NCBI GenBank assembly: GCA_036898135.1
Contig: CM072511.1
Coordinates: 74,596,119 to 74,660,118, forward strand
Direction of reading: 5' to 3'
Length of the DNA: 64,000 nucleotides
Source of the DNA: Oncomelania hupensis
Taxonomy: Eukaryota > Mollusca > Gastropoda > Littorinimorpha > Pomatiopsidae
Shown: in pieces, positions 1 to 12,393 of the stretch
Layout of the letters: every line of letters starts with the position of its first letter
Position numbering within the stretch: the stretch's first letter is position 1
Notes under the pieces: model-generated
Told to the model about the DNA's origin: nothing
The model's database searches: none
The model's input: only the letters and a program-made list of their open reading frames with translations
Program-made: the position numbers and the translations under genes

Positions 1-690
1 TGGTGCTGTAGGTATTTCTCACAGATTATTCTGAGGTTGAAAATCTGTTCAGTGGTACTTCGTCCTGCCCTAAATCCTGCTAGCTCTTCGGCTATGATTT
101 GTTCAGCTTGGGGTTTCAACCTGTTGAGTATTATTTTCAGGTTCCTGAAGGTTACCTTTTTTGGGAAGAGTGATGACAAGCGACTGGGTCCATGGTGTAG
201 GCCACTCCCAACTCTGCTACACATAATGGTGAGTGCGTCGATCATCGCTTCTCCTCCTGCTTGAAGCAGTTCCGCGGGTATGTTGTCCACTCCCGCTGAC
301 TTCCCCTTCTTCAGCGATTGCACTGCTGCCCCAATTTCTTCTCGGAGAATTGGGAGGATTTCTTCTTCTTCTCTGTTCTCTGGACATGCTAGAACTGATC
401 GGTCTCCGTTTGGTTTGTGGTTGTAAAGGTCAGAGGTCGTGTTCTTCTGTAAGGCGTAAGCCACTTGCTTTGGATCGTGGAGACCTTGGGCTGTTTAACA
501 CTTGTCAGCGGCTTCACAGTCTGGTAGGCCTTCTTGCTGTTGTTCTTGTTCAGACTGTTTTCTATTTCCTGGCATTGAGCTTCTATCCAGTTCTCCTTTG
601 CTGTGCGCATGCCTTTTCGTATGTCATTGTTGATTTTTCGGTAGGCATCAGTTCCCTGTCAGGTATTCCTTTTCTTTTTCATCTCTCTTC
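1..690 (-). mobile_element. RTE-type LINE fragment (copy 1), partial RT and linker
   Basis: Reverse-strand sequence matches the middle of the RTE family seen complete at 59893-63223, covering the linker after the endonuclease and the start of the reverse transcriptase. Frames are broken; the clearest piece is at 389-610. Compared with the complete copy, about 55 bases are missing near 145-150 and the linker is scrambled near 430-460. The low-coordinate side runs off the window and the homology stops near 690, just before the P-type transposase. It is a dead fragment with neither terminus present. Confidence 0.85.
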
Positions 691-725
691 GGTATTCTTG
701 TGAAACTCTCCTGTGGGCATTTCAA

Positions 726-2670
726 GTGTTTGCAATGGCTCCAGCAGCATATTCCATGATGAGAAATTCTGTTTTGACCATGCCACATCCATCGTACCTG
801 AAGAGGCTTGCGTCAATGTATGGAATCAACAGCAGCACCGGCAATACTGCTGTACATGAAGAATATCTGAAGCAGAAATGTGCAGCACTGACTGAACGTG
901 AAAGGACTGTCACTTTTATGCTGGATGAAATCCACATCACCAGCAAGTTATCTTACAAAGCGGGAAAGCTTGAGGGGCCAGCAGTGAACTGTGCTCTATC
1001 AGAAGCAAACACAGCTCAGGTCTTCATGACATCTTCTCTCCTCTCCAAAAGTAAGGATGTGGTGGCCATCATTCCTGTGTGCAATCTCGATGGAGCGCTA
1101 CTGAGTAAACTGCAAAACAATGCTGCAGCTTCTGCACCGTGTGGGATACAGTGTGTTGTGTCTCATATCTGACAACAACCGGGTCAATAGAAATGCGTTT
1201 GCAACTTTGTGTGGGGGTTCATTGAAAGTATCAATCCCTCACCCACTCTGCACAAATGAGAGACTGTTTTTTCTGTTAGATACAGTGCACATCATGAAGT
1301 GTGTAAGGAACAATTGGCTTTGCCAAAAAGACAGCAAGAAGACGTTTGCCATCCCTGAGTGCGACAACATGTGCCTTCCATCCGACACCCATGGCCGAGT
1401 ACTCTTCGCTTCCTTTGAGCATTTGAAGATGGTACATGCCCAAGAGAAATCTTCAACGTTGAAGCTGGCTCCAGCCCTGAATCAAAAAGCCCTCAACCCC
1501 ACCTCTACAGAGAAGCAAAATGTCAATCTCATGATGAGGATATTTGATGAGAGGAACATATTTGCGTTTGAGCACTACGAATCACGCCTGAAGGAGGACA
1601 CACTTGGCACGAGACAGTTCCTGCGCGCCATGGTCCGCCTGTGGGCCATCCTCAATGTCAAGCACCCCTACAAGCATGTCAGACTACGCAATGATGACTG
1701 CAAGCCTCTCTCTAGCATGTCTGACACCAACGCCAGATTCCTCCAGAATTTCCTCCACTGGTTGGACCTGTGGAAGGGGCTGAAGCTCAAACCAAGGGAC
1801 GGCATTCTGTCTGTGGAGACCATGAGCGCGCTGCAGCACACCCTGACAGGTCTCCTTGAGATCACAAAGTACCTGACTGAGGAGAAGGGGTTTGCCTACA
1901 TTTTGCCAGGGAAGTTCCAGACTGACCATCTTGAATTCTGCTTCTCCCAGTATCGACAGCTGAGCGGCTTAAATTATCATGTGTCCAGCCAGCAACTGCT
2001 TGAAGGAGAGAAAAAACTGAAACTCATCAGTGTGCTGAAGCTGGTGTCTTCTTCACAAGGAACACTCTCCATCAAACAATTCAGTGCCACCATCAGCCAG
2101 GCTGTAGAGGACAATGCATCTACAGAATCGCTCAACTTCCTCCAAGTTCTGAATGCCAGCCAAACTTTTGAAGTGAGTGCAGACCAGCTGAAGGCACTTG
2201 TATTTGTGACAGGCTATGCAGTGTCCAAAGTTGTGCCACATCTCCAGTGCTCCTCCTGTGCAGAGAGACTGAGCCTCGGCAAAGCACTACCAGTTGAAGT
2301 GAACCAGGACAGCCATTTCTACCTCTCTGCCCTGGACAAGGGGGGGGGGTTGACCTGGCCCACAGACCTGGCGGTCAATGCAGTGGCAGTGATTTTCCGA
2401 GTGTTCCAGTGCTTAGTGGCCGACCCTGTCATGGAACCAAAGTTTCTCTTGTGCAAGAACCAGCGCCAAGTCGTCATGGACCTTGCAATGAGGAAGGTGT
2501 CCGACATGGATTGTGAACCATGCGAACATTGTTCAGCGGACTTTGCCACCATCATCTACAAATGCTACAGACCAACGGTCAACATTCTTCTTAATAACTA
2601 CACAAAGAACTTCAGCGACAAGCAAACCAAGTCCTCCAAAAATGCAAGAAAGTTGCAGACCTTCACCTAA
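726..2670 (+). pseudogene. P-element-type transposase (THAP9-like), 5'-truncated and frameshifted
   Basis: Two overlapping frames (726-1172 and 1120-2670) together encode about 650 residues of a P-element/THAP9-type transposase. What is visible: a first catalytic Asp in the motif LDEI (codon 924-926), a second in SDNN (1171-1173) and a later Glu in TDHLE (1933-1935), followed by the Ser/Arg-rich block with FSQYRQLSG. The family cuts DNA with a DDE nuclease that has an RNase H-like fold. The N-terminal THAP DNA-binding domain expected upstream is absent; an RTE fragment lies there instead. One frameshift near 1110-1150 breaks the gene, yet the following 516 codons are open, so decay is recent or the C-terminal part was kept under selection. 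A domesticated gene is possible but less likely than a dead copy. Confidence 0.8.
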
Positions 2671-2892
2671 GTTCAGAGGAAAAGGTAGATTCCTTTTTAA
2701 AATTTTCATGTTGGGTCTGTTTGTGAATCAATGTTTGTGGGTTTTTTTTCCACAGTATCAGACATTCCCACACACACTGTCATGCCATCATTTTTGCCTT
2801 TACTACCTGTATGTGAATCAATGTTTGTGTATATATGTACATAATATCATTCATTTATCTTTAAGGTTGGTTAAGAAATCTTTATTAAATTC

Positions 2893-2952
2893 TCTCTCTC
2901 TTTTTCCCTCTCAGTCTCTCTCTCTCTCTCTCTCACACTCACACACACCTAG
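2893..2952. repeat. (CT)n/(CA)n simple repeat
   Basis: Pyrimidine-rich CT dinucleotides interrupted by TTT and CCC pass into a short CA run. It lies in the non-coding stretch after the P-type transposase. Confidence 0.9.
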
Positions 2953-3056
2953 AACCAAATCTGATGACATTAAGTCTATACATTTCATGAATTTATTTTA
3001 CTGTTCTCATGTATATTTTTGTTAAATGTCATACTAACAAGTGCTGTTCTTAACGG

Positions 3057-3362
3057 GGGCCAGTGTACCCCCCTCTCTTTTATTACAGAAGGCGGATGTT
3101 TTGCTCTGTCAAGGGGCTTAGCCACAAAAAGTATTATGAGGCACTTGTATTGAGTTGTATACCTTTATCAAGTCGCCCTCAATTTTCTTCAGTGTCTGTG
3201 AGCCGAACACTTTCATTTTTGGGGAGGCACCTCCTTGGGCAATTAGTATCCTATCCACAAACTTTCAGCCCAATCGGTCCACAAACATCAGAGCTATATG
3301 AATGCGGACAAACAGACAAACAGACCAAGTGAATCCTATATACTCCTATAGGGGGGTATAAT
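3057..3362. repeat. Possible small inverted-repeat element (MITE-like)
   Basis: TACCCCCCT at 3066-3074 is mirrored by AGGGGGGTA at 3350-3358, about 300 bases apart. The interior has no coding capacity and ends in a CAGACAAACAGAC-type run. A similar run of GTCTGTTTGTCTGTCTGT lies at 21074-21091. The arms are short and made of homopolymer, so the call is tentative. Confidence 0.3.
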
Positions 3363-3674
3363 TAGAGTGAATCTGTGTTGCATCTGACAAGGGCGGATCA
3401 GCAGGTTCACGCGGGAGGGTGCACTTTTTTTTGGGGGGGGGGGGCGGGGGGGATAGAGAGAAGTTTTTGTATCTTACCTCAGATTCATAGCAATTTGCTA
3501 AGCAAAGAACAGTTATTCTTTCACTTAATACAAGTTTACCAGCAGTTGCAGCCAGAGTATCTCTTTTTAAATCCCTCACAGTTTGTTCAATATATTTGAC
3601 CCCATCAATAAATATAAATAAAAACGACCTTGAGAATTTGATCCAACAGCTGCCTACCCCTTTTTTGTTGTTGT
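3363..3674. other. Intergenic stretch, G-rich tract
   Basis: No gene is seen. There is a T8 run followed by a broken G tract at about 3423-3452. Confidence 0.6.
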
Positions 3675-6600
3675 GAGATTTTTATGGACGCTCTCCCCTG
3701 TGGGGTAGCGATCGTACCGATTCTCAGGGGAAAATAATTGAAGACATTTTAGACTCATTAATTCTAGTAACTTTGAACGAGGGTGCTCCAACTTTTTCCT
3801 GTTCAAGAACCGCTTCTTTGTCCCACATTGATATATCGATCTGTGATCCCTCCTTACTTTTGGATTTTAAATGGACAGTTTTAGATCTCCATGGCAGCGA
3901 CCATTTTCCGGTTTTATTAAAACATGATTCAGGCAACCTTGAACAAACTCATGGCAGGTGGAAGCTGAAACAAGCTAACTGGAGTCTGTTTTCTAACCTG
4001 TCTGAGGTTCAATTACGTGCTAAGAAACGGGAATTTTCGAATGCCATAGATCCAATACAGCTCTACACTGACATAGTTATAAACAGTGCCAAGGAGTTCA
4101 TCCCGCAAACTTCATCCAAACCGTATACAATTAAAAAACCCTGGTTTGATGATGAATGTAAAAAACTTCAGCAAGCCCGTAAAAAAGCTTTAAGAATGAT
4201 GTATATGCATCCAAGCTCTGAAAATAAACAGAACCACCAACGTTTGCGAGCCCAATGCTGACAGCTCTTCAAAAGTAAGAGGAGAGAATCGTGGAGAGGT
4301 TTCTGCTCCACGCTAAATTCGAAAGCGAAACTGTCGAAGGTTTGGAAAGTGGTCCGCAAACTCAAAAAATAAAAGTAACAAACAGGTCAGCCCATGCCTT
4401 ACTGTGCAGGGGGACGTAATCGGAGATTAAAAACTAGTAGCTGATCTTTTGGCCTCTTCTTTTGCTGCAAATTCTTCTTCTGAAAAGTATTCAGTCTCTT
4501 TTCAAACAATTAAAACCCGTAAAGATAAACAACGGTTAAATTATACCTCTGATGATTCTGAAGACTACAACATTTCGTTCCCATTAGTCGAGCTTGACGA
4601 TGCAATTAACAAAAGTGCAGATTCAGCAGTTGGTCCGGATGATGTACATTATCAATTTCTCAGACATTTAACAAGGTACTCACGGTCCCAACTGCTGGAC
4701 ATCTTCAATCAGATTTGGATCACTGGCACCTTTCCTCCATCTTGGAGAAAGGCCATTATTGTACCCATTCCTAAACCTGGCAAAGACCATACTAACCCAA
4801 CAAACTATAGACCAATAGCCTTAACGTCTTGCTTATGCAAGACGCTGGAAAGAATGGTTTATTCCCGTTTACTGTGGTATCTGGAAACAAATAATATCTT
4901 ATCCAACACTCAGTGTGGCTTTCGAAGTGGTCGAAGTACTGTTGACCACCTGGTGCGACTGGAAACTTTTATCGGTAACGCGTTCGTCCAGGGTGAACAT
5001 GTCGTTGCCATTATGTTTGATTTGGAAAAAGCCTATGATACCACATGGAAATATGGCATTCTTTCAGATTTACAAGACATGGGTTTGAAAGGACATTTAC
5101 CTCTGTTTATATCCAATTTTCTAACAGACAGAATTTTTCAGGTTAAGGTTGGGGGATCTTTATCAGATACAGGGAACAGGAGATGGGAGTGCCTCAGGGT
5201 AGCATCTTGTCTCCCTTGCTGTTTAATATTAAAATAAATAATATAGTTCGTTCCGTTAAACTGGGAATTGACAATTCTTTATTTGTCGACGATTTTGCAT
5301 TAGTAGCCAAAGGTAAAACCTTGGCATCTGCAGAACGTCAGCTACAGTTATGTGTTAATGCCCTTGAAGACTGGGTTTTACAAAATGGTTTTAAATTTTC
5401 TGAAGCAAAAACTGAATGTATTAACTTTTCCAAGCACCGGGGAATTATTCAAGATCCTAATATTACCCTCAATAAAACTCCAATAAAGGCGGTCCAACAA
5501 GTCAAATTTTTGGGTGTTATTTTTTATCAAAGGCTATCCTTCCTTCCTCATCTGAAAACTAAATGTCAACAGGCCTGCTACTTGCTCAAGGTTATCAGTG
5601 GTACAGACTGGGGAGCTGATAAGAAAACTTTATTGCTGTTATATCGTTCTTTAATCAGATCCAAGTTAGATTATGGTTGCATTGTTTATGGTTCTGCTAG
5701 AAAATCTTATCTTAAAATGTTAGATCCATTTGCTCCTCAGGCATTACGCATTGCTTTGGGTGCTTTTCGCACCTCCCCTTGTGAAAGCCTTTATGTGGAA
5801 GCTAACGAATCCCCGCTTGAGCTGAGACGTACAAAACTGTCACTGAATCACTATTTAAAATTAAAAACTGATCCTATGAACCCCGCCTATGACTGTGTTT
5901 TCAACCCAGATTTTGTTCAGAAATTTGAAGCCAAACCTAACACAATTCCTCCGTTTGGCATCAGAATGCAGGCTCATTTGGAAAAAGCAGGCATCGATGT
6001 TGCTTCCATCATCGAAGATGAACTTCGGACTGAAGCTCCCCCATGGAAACATTAATTGGCAATTGTCCGCTTTCCTCAAAAACAATATATCTGAAACCGT
6101 GTATAACCAGCTTTATTTAGAACAGTGTGCTTTATACCCTGGATATGAAAAACTTTTTACAGACGGATCAAAGAAAGGAGATTCAGTTGCTGCTGCGTCG
6201 GTCTGTGGGAGACACTTAGACCAGCCTTTGGAACAGCGTTTACCTGATTTTTGTTCTGTTTATACAGATGAGCTCAAGGCAATTCATCTAGCTCTGAAAC
6301 AAGTTTATCAATCCAAAAGAACCTCGTTTTTAATCATGTCCGATTCACTGTCAGCACTCCAGGCTCTTTCCACGAGAAAGATATTACACCCTTTTCTGGC
6401 AGAGATCCATGACCTCCATACACAACTTGTTTCTGAGGGTAAAAAGATAGTTTTTATGCGGCAATATTGCAGTGGACAAAGCAGCTAAAGATGCTCTGCA
6501 TCTCGATTTCCTTCCAGAGATTTTCCAGTTTGTGCCCTACTCTGACCTACGTTGTATGACTGGATCTTATTGTAAACGACTGTGGCAGACTGACTGGTCT

Positions 6601-7205
6601 AACCATATCAACAACAAATTATTTCAAATTCTTCCCAATTTGTCATATATTCTTTACCTAACTTTGCATCCACTCGCAAAGAAGGAACAGTTTTGTCTCG
6701 CCTTCATATTGGGCATACTTAATGTAACCCATAGTTTCCTGTTAAAAGGAGAAGAACCATCATGGTGCTTTGCATGTGATAAACACTTTTCCGTTTGTCA
6801 TTTCATGTCTGAATGTGCTGACCTGCTTGATAAAAGAGAAACATATTTTGGTTCAATACCTTTCAAAGAGATTTTTAAAGTATGTAAGGGTCAACACTTG
6901 TTTCAATTTTTACATGATGTTGGTTTGTTTTATCGCATATAAACCATGTCGTTTTGTTTTGGATTTTATTGATAAGACCGAATTTAGTGATTGGATTGAG
7001 GAAAGAGAACATATTTTGAATACATCAGTTTTAAAGAAGACTTTTCAAGAGGTGTCATGTGAAAGTTTGTTTGTTTTTAAGAGTAACAGGTATATATTTT
7101 AAGATTTGAACCACTTTTATAACATTTTAAGATAACGTCTCTCTGGTCCTGATTTGGTCCGGAAGAGTCCGCTGGACCTAAAGCAATAACCATGTAATGT
7201 AACCA
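3675..7205 (+). mobile_element. I/Nimb-like non-LTR retrotransposon, 5'-truncated, frames broken
   Basis: The order of domains is endonuclease C-terminus (about 3675-3920, ending in the GSDHFP motif), reverse transcriptase (4449-5700, with NYRPIALTS, FDLEKAYD, GVPQGS and the active-site FVDD near 5284-5295), RNase H (about 6150-6400, with TDGS, TDELKAI and MSDSLSAL supplying the D-E-D residues) and a Cys/His C-terminal segment near 6765-6820. An RNase H after the RT is typical of the I group. A TGA at 4259-4261 and frameshifts near 5185, 6050 and 6470 inactivate it. No start or ORF1 is present. The last ~58 bases (7143-7201, ending in ATGTAATGTAA) are nearly identical to the 3' ends of the non-coding retroposons elsewhere in the window, which marks this LINE group as their probable source of machinery. 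Confidence 0.85.
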
Positions 7206-7994
7206 AACTTTATACGCTGCAAAAATTCTTCGCCCATACCCATACGGTCATTCAGTCATTACCGTATTACCGCAAAAAAAAATAAAAATTACAAAATATC
7301 CAACACAACAAAAATTCAAACAAGGTTTTCAAACAATATCGACCATCTTTCTTTATAAACCATCAATAATAAAATATCGTTTTTACTTCACAAAATTAGA
7401 CATACTTCACGTTACAACCTTTTCATTCAATTTAAACACATTTCTGACCAAAAATGAACATAGACATTCTCTCTTTGTATCGCTGGCAGAGTATAAAATA
7501 GAAAAAACACATAGCCCTGCTTACCGGCCTGTGAATTTTATTTTTACACGCGAAGTGGCGTGCCCAATTATCCAACGATAATTCGCACATACAAATGGAG
7601 CTCCAATTGGCTCCCAAATTTGTAGAGTACCCTGTGATTGTCCCATCTCGACAATACGCAGTTCTGACTCCCGAGTGCCTCGAAAAATCGCCCCGTCTTT
7701 CGCGAGGTTACGTGGATTTATATGTAATATTACAGACCCCGATTCATAGCTAATCCGTCTACATATATACCGTCACTAACATCGACACCTGTGAATGCCC
7801 AAGCAATGAAGAATGGAAGTTTTAAAAATAACAATCACTTCACACGCCACTCTCCGCGCGCCCCGGTCCCCATCAAAAGTTTTGACCTGAGACGATCCAA
7901 ACACGTCAATCATTTAGCCAGTGTGGCGTTTCAAAGCCAGAATTTTGATTCATGTGACATACTATATTTAAATATTATCAGTTTAGTCTGATTT

Positions 7995-8065
7995 TGCTTA
8001 GTTTTGTGTGGTCTTGATTCAGCTCTTGGCAATCTGCTGGACCCTATAAACATTGAATATCTATC
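7995..8065 (+). mobile_element. Degenerate copy of the shared retroposon 3' tail
   Basis: It carries a diverged form of the tail (GTCTTGATTCAGCTCTTGGC then CTGCTGGACC) and ends in a TATC run. It resembles the variant at 63541-63655, which also has GCTCTTGGCA, so the two may be one subfamily. Confidence 0.5.
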
Positions 8066-8248
8066 TATCTAAACCTTCTTTAACCTTAATTAAGCTAGAA
8101 AATTACTGCAATGATTTACCATTATTTGGGGAACACCCACCTGGAAGTTTAGAAGTTAGAAAAAAAGGAGCTATAAAATAACTTAATAAGAGGTGAAGGT
8201 CATTGCTTGTTTTTAACATCAAGATACAAACATTTTAAGTTGTATTAA

Positions 8249-8267
8249 ACACACACACACACACACA

Positions 8268-8313
<46 letters not shown>
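8249..8313. repeat. (CA)n microsatellite
   Basis: About 32 CA units with one CC interruption. Confidence 0.97.
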
Positions 8314-8314
<1 letters not shown>

Positions 8315-8833
8315 CATGTGCATTTTCACACATACTCTTTGTTTGCCTTAAAAAGGCAAAGCATTGTATACCATTAATTTTTTTTAATGGAGTGGTTCAC
8401 TGCAGTTGTTTACATTTTTTTGCTATGCTGTCAGGCAATCAAATAATTTACCTTGCATGTGCTGTGCTCGCTAATGTGGCGGGTATAAACGTATTTCAGC
8501 TAAGTAAGTTAAATAAATTATTTATAAGATGACTTTATAAATTGCAACTAACTTACAAATGACTTAGTTAATTTATAGTTAACTTATATAGTCATGATTT
8601 GCAACTAACTTACAGTTAACTTGCAACTAACACAGTTGACTTACGTCTGACTTATAAATAACTTTTTATAAAAGTAACTTTTCTACTTGCAGAAGTATCT
8701 TATAATCAGTTGCTTGAGTAGTTTTGAAAATTAATTTTGCATGTTTATGTTTTAAAGTTGCTCTTTAAATGTAATTCTTTCTTCTTTGGATTCAATTACA
8801 TCAATTTCTTTTAAACAGATTTAGTATATTACT

Positions 8834-11508
8834 GGCCTTGGACTTTGATGTCCATGTTGATGCCATTGGTGTTGTTGGTCATCATTTTGTCTTCTCTGCA
8901 CTTATTTCCATTCCATAAGCTCTGGAGGTGGTGTCAAGCCTCTGTACCAGCTGTTCAAGTTCTTGTTCCTCTCCAGCCAATCCATCAATGTCATCTGCAA
9001 AACAAAGATTAGGGATTGCTCTACCCCCTATGTTGACTGTGCCTTCGTGATCTGCAAGAGCATCTGACATGATGCACTCTAGGAAGATGTTGAAGAGTGT
9101 TGGAGAGAGTAGGCATCCTTGACGCACACCGTTTTGTTGTTCTGAACCAGTTCCCGATGACGCTGTTATGGAGGACTGCTGTGGTAGCCTTGTCATACAG
9201 GTTTTTGATGACTTCAATAATTTTAGGGCTGATGTTGTACACTTTTATTGTTGCCTATAGAGCTGCTTGCCAGACTCGGTCAAACACCTTCTTGAAGTCT
9301 ATGAACACATGATATAGATGTTGTTGGTGCTGTAGGCATTTCTCACAGATTATTCTGAGGTTGAAAATCTGTTCAGTGGTACTTCGCCCTGCCCTGAATC
9401 CTGATTGTTCTTCAGCTATGATTTGTTCAGCTTGGGGTTTCAACCTGTTGAGTATTATTTTCAGGAGGACCTTGCTGGGATGGCTGATGAGGCTGATGGT
9501 GCGGTAATTTTCACACTCCTGAAGGTTACCTTTCTTGGGAAGAGTGATGACAAGCGACTGGGTCCATGGTGTAGGCCACTCCCCACTCTGCCAGATCTTA
9601 TTACAGATAATGGTGAGGGCATCAATCATCGCGTCTCCTGCTTGTAGCAGTTCCGCGGGTATGTTGTCCACTCCCGCTGACTTCCCTTTCTTCAGCGATT
9701 GCACTGCTGCCTTAACTTCTTCCCAGAGAATTGGGAGGATTTCTTCTTCTCTGTTCTCGGGACATGCTAGAACTGATGGGTCTCCATTTGGTGTATGGTT
9801 GTAAAGGTCAAAGCAGTATTCTGTCCATCTGTCCAAGTTCTTCTGTAAGACATATGCCAGACTTGCTTTGGATCGTGGAGACTTTGGGCTGTTTAACACT
9901 TGTCAGCCGCTTCACAGTCTGGTAGGCCTTCTTGCTGTTGTTCTTGTTCAGACTGTTCTCTATTTCCTGGCATTGATCTTCTATCCAGTTCTCCTTTGCT
10001 GTGCGCATGCCTTTTCGGATGTCATTGTTGATTTTTCGGTAGATATCAGCTCCCTGTGAGGTGTTCTTTTTCTGTTTTTATCTCTTTCGTTTATCACACA
10101 GATCCAAAAGTTCAGGTGTGATCCACGGCTTCTTTGGTCGGTGCTTGCCAAGGATCTCAGTGTCGGCATCTGTCACATCTGAGTTGAAGGTGGTGGTCAT
10201 GGTGTTGACATCTACTTCACCAGCCCCCAAAATGAGCAGTGGTGCAAATTTCCCTCCAATTGTGGCCTGAAATAGTTCTGCCACCTCCGGGTCTTGCAGT
10301 TTGTCTAGGTCGAACTTCAGTCTAGTGCACTTTGCTGTATTTACTCTCTTTAAGTGGAGCCGGAAAGACATCATCACGAGATCGTGGTCACTTCCGATGT
10401 CTGCTCCTGGAAAAGTGCGTGTCCTGCCAATGTTGATGCTTGATCTGAAGCGTTTCTTGACCATGATGTAGTCTATCTGGTTGTGATGCCCCTCGCCAGG
10501 ACTGTGCCATGTCCATCGTGTGGAGTTTTTGTGGAGACCAAGCGTGTTTTCCAGTACCAGATTGTTGTATCTGGCAAACTCCAAGAGTCTCAGACCCCTG
10601 TCATTTGTCTCATTGTTGCAGTGGGGCCCACATGTGTCTCCTCAGTTGTGGTGCGCATCTTGGCCAACCTTGGCATTCCAGTCGCCTTGCACAATGACTA
10701 TGTCCTTCTTCTGCACTTGGTCAAGGATTTTCATAAAAATCATCGACTTCACTGTCGTCATAGTCTGATGTTGGGGCATAGGCCTGGATGATGGTGATGT
10801 TGAAAGGGGCTGCTCTCAGACTTATGGTAATGAGTCTACTGGAGACTGGTCGGCAACCCATGACATTGGCTAGAATGTTCTTTTGGACCAAGAATTTAAC
10901 GCCGTGTTCATGCCTGTCATCTCTACCACTGAAATAGAGCTTGTGGCCTTTTGTCGGTCGTTGTTTCACCTAGGCCTTTCCAGCGCAGTTCGCTGATACC
11001 TAGAACGTTCCATCGATAGTGGTCCAGCTCGTGGGCCAGTTCTTTTAATTTTCTTTCCGCAGTTAGGGTCCTGGCATTCCAGGTTCCTATGACGATGTTG
11101 TTTCTCGTGCGGACCTTGCTAAATTGTAGCATACTTATCACCTCTGTCCTGGTGGCCAACGGAAGGCGCGGTCCTTGTTGAGCCGGGTGACTACCGATCC
11201 GGCATGGAAGTAGTGGATAGTTTCATCATGTAGTGTGTCTTGGGCAAAAAAAGACCTGGCGGTACCCAATCCTCTCCAGGCTGTTGGCCACAGCCGAAAT
11301 CCACGAATACAGTGTGGCTCGCCTTGGCCCTGATCACGTGGTCGTTGAACCTGTAGTAACGTGAGGTTCCTTCGCCCTGGCTGGTGACTTCTGTGTAGGA
11401 GGCTTTCGCCCAGTGATGCCGTGCTAACATCACCCTTGTTAGTCACCTCTTACGACACGCCGGGAAACGTTGGGTCTATTCTATTTAATGCCCGAACCCA
11501 CAGGGATA
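8834..11508 (-). mobile_element. RTE-type LINE (copy 2), 5' end intact, 3' end missing
   Basis: Read on the - strand, the element starts with GTGGGTTC at about 11508. It then carries a 5' leader, an endonuclease (pieces at 10923-11159, 10721-10969 and 10078-10584, with DYIMVKKRF and GSDHDLVM) and a reverse transcriptase (9255-9899 and 8882-9217, with FADD retained). It stops at about residue 760 of the family protein, so the C-terminal ~200 residues and the GGATA tail are gone. Several frameshifts break it. Loss of the 3' rather than the 5' end is unusual for a LINE and suggests a later deletion or recombination. Confidence 0.9.
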
Positions 11509-12167
11509 TTATGACTTCTGCAGGCTGGCTGAAGAACTGTTTAAACCTAATTCGATTGAAGCAAAAATGATCCCTGCTAACTTGATAGTAACTTTAGGTT
11601 TCAATAAACCCCAGCATATAAGACATTACTACTTTTACTCTTGTGACTAAGCTGGTAGAAATACTAGGTTTCATTTCTAATGAATTAGTTCTCACTTTCG
11701 ACTGTAGTAGCAGTAATTTAAAATTTATTGGAACAAAACCTATGAATTTGGTAATTAATAATGGATTATGTACATCCATCAACTAAAGACATAGGAAAAC
11801 TTAGTAGACGGAAATCCTAGTTCATTGTTAAGAATAATTTCAACTGGAAGAGAATCTTACTGTGTTTCAATAAAATTTTTGCCTTAAGTCATGATTATCA
11901 TACAGTATCTGTTTCAGAATAACAAATCAAAACAACCAAATTGTACACTAGTGATCTTACAATTGTTCTAGAGATAACAAAATACAAATATAATTAAAAA
12001 TACAATGTCAAATGGCCCTAAAATTCCAGTAACCTGTCCTACCATTGAACACAAAGACCTAGCAGACACAATTGACTTTGATGCAAAAGTTGATGCAGAT
12101 GCAAATGTTGGGTCTATTTACAGTCTTGAATGCACACCGACTGCTTATTATAAACGAGCTTTAGTTT
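11509..12167. other. Non-coding AT-rich stretch
   Basis: No supported gene. A 62-codon frame at 12005-12193 runs into the next RTE 5' end and looks like chance. Confidence 0.6.
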
Positions 12168-12393
12168 CCCTTGTGGGTTCAGGCACTGAATAGAATAGAC
12201 CCAACATTTCCCGGCGTGGCGTAAGAGGAGACTAACAGGGAGAATAAAGCACGGCATCAATGGGCGAAAGTCTTCTACACAAAAGTCACCAGCCAGGGCA
12301 GAGGAACCTCGCGTTACTACAGATTCAACGACCACAGGGCCAAGGTGAGCCACACTGTATTCATGGATTTCGGCTGTGGCCAACAGCTTTGAG
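12168..12393 (+). mobile_element. RTE-type LINE (copy 3), 5' leader, first half
   Basis: This is the forward-strand equivalent of the RTE 5' leader (compare 62998-63223 reversed), starting GTGGGTTC and running to AACAGCTT. The same leader resumes at 18725, so the two blocks are one insertion split by the element at 12394-18724. Confidence 0.85.

Larger units (their letters stand above)
7206..8833. other. Intergenic AT-rich DNA, no gene seen
   Basis: Both strands lack a supported gene. The stretch contains a (CA)n tract at 8249-8313, a degenerate retroposon tail near 7995-8065, and at 8515-8665 an imperfect run of AACTTA/AACTAACTTAC-like units, probably decayed satellite or slippage sequence. 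Confidence 0.6.

Noticed and set aside
5889..6488. Independent RNase H gene
   Set aside because: It is the RNase H domain of the I/Nimb-like LINE in a shifted frame.
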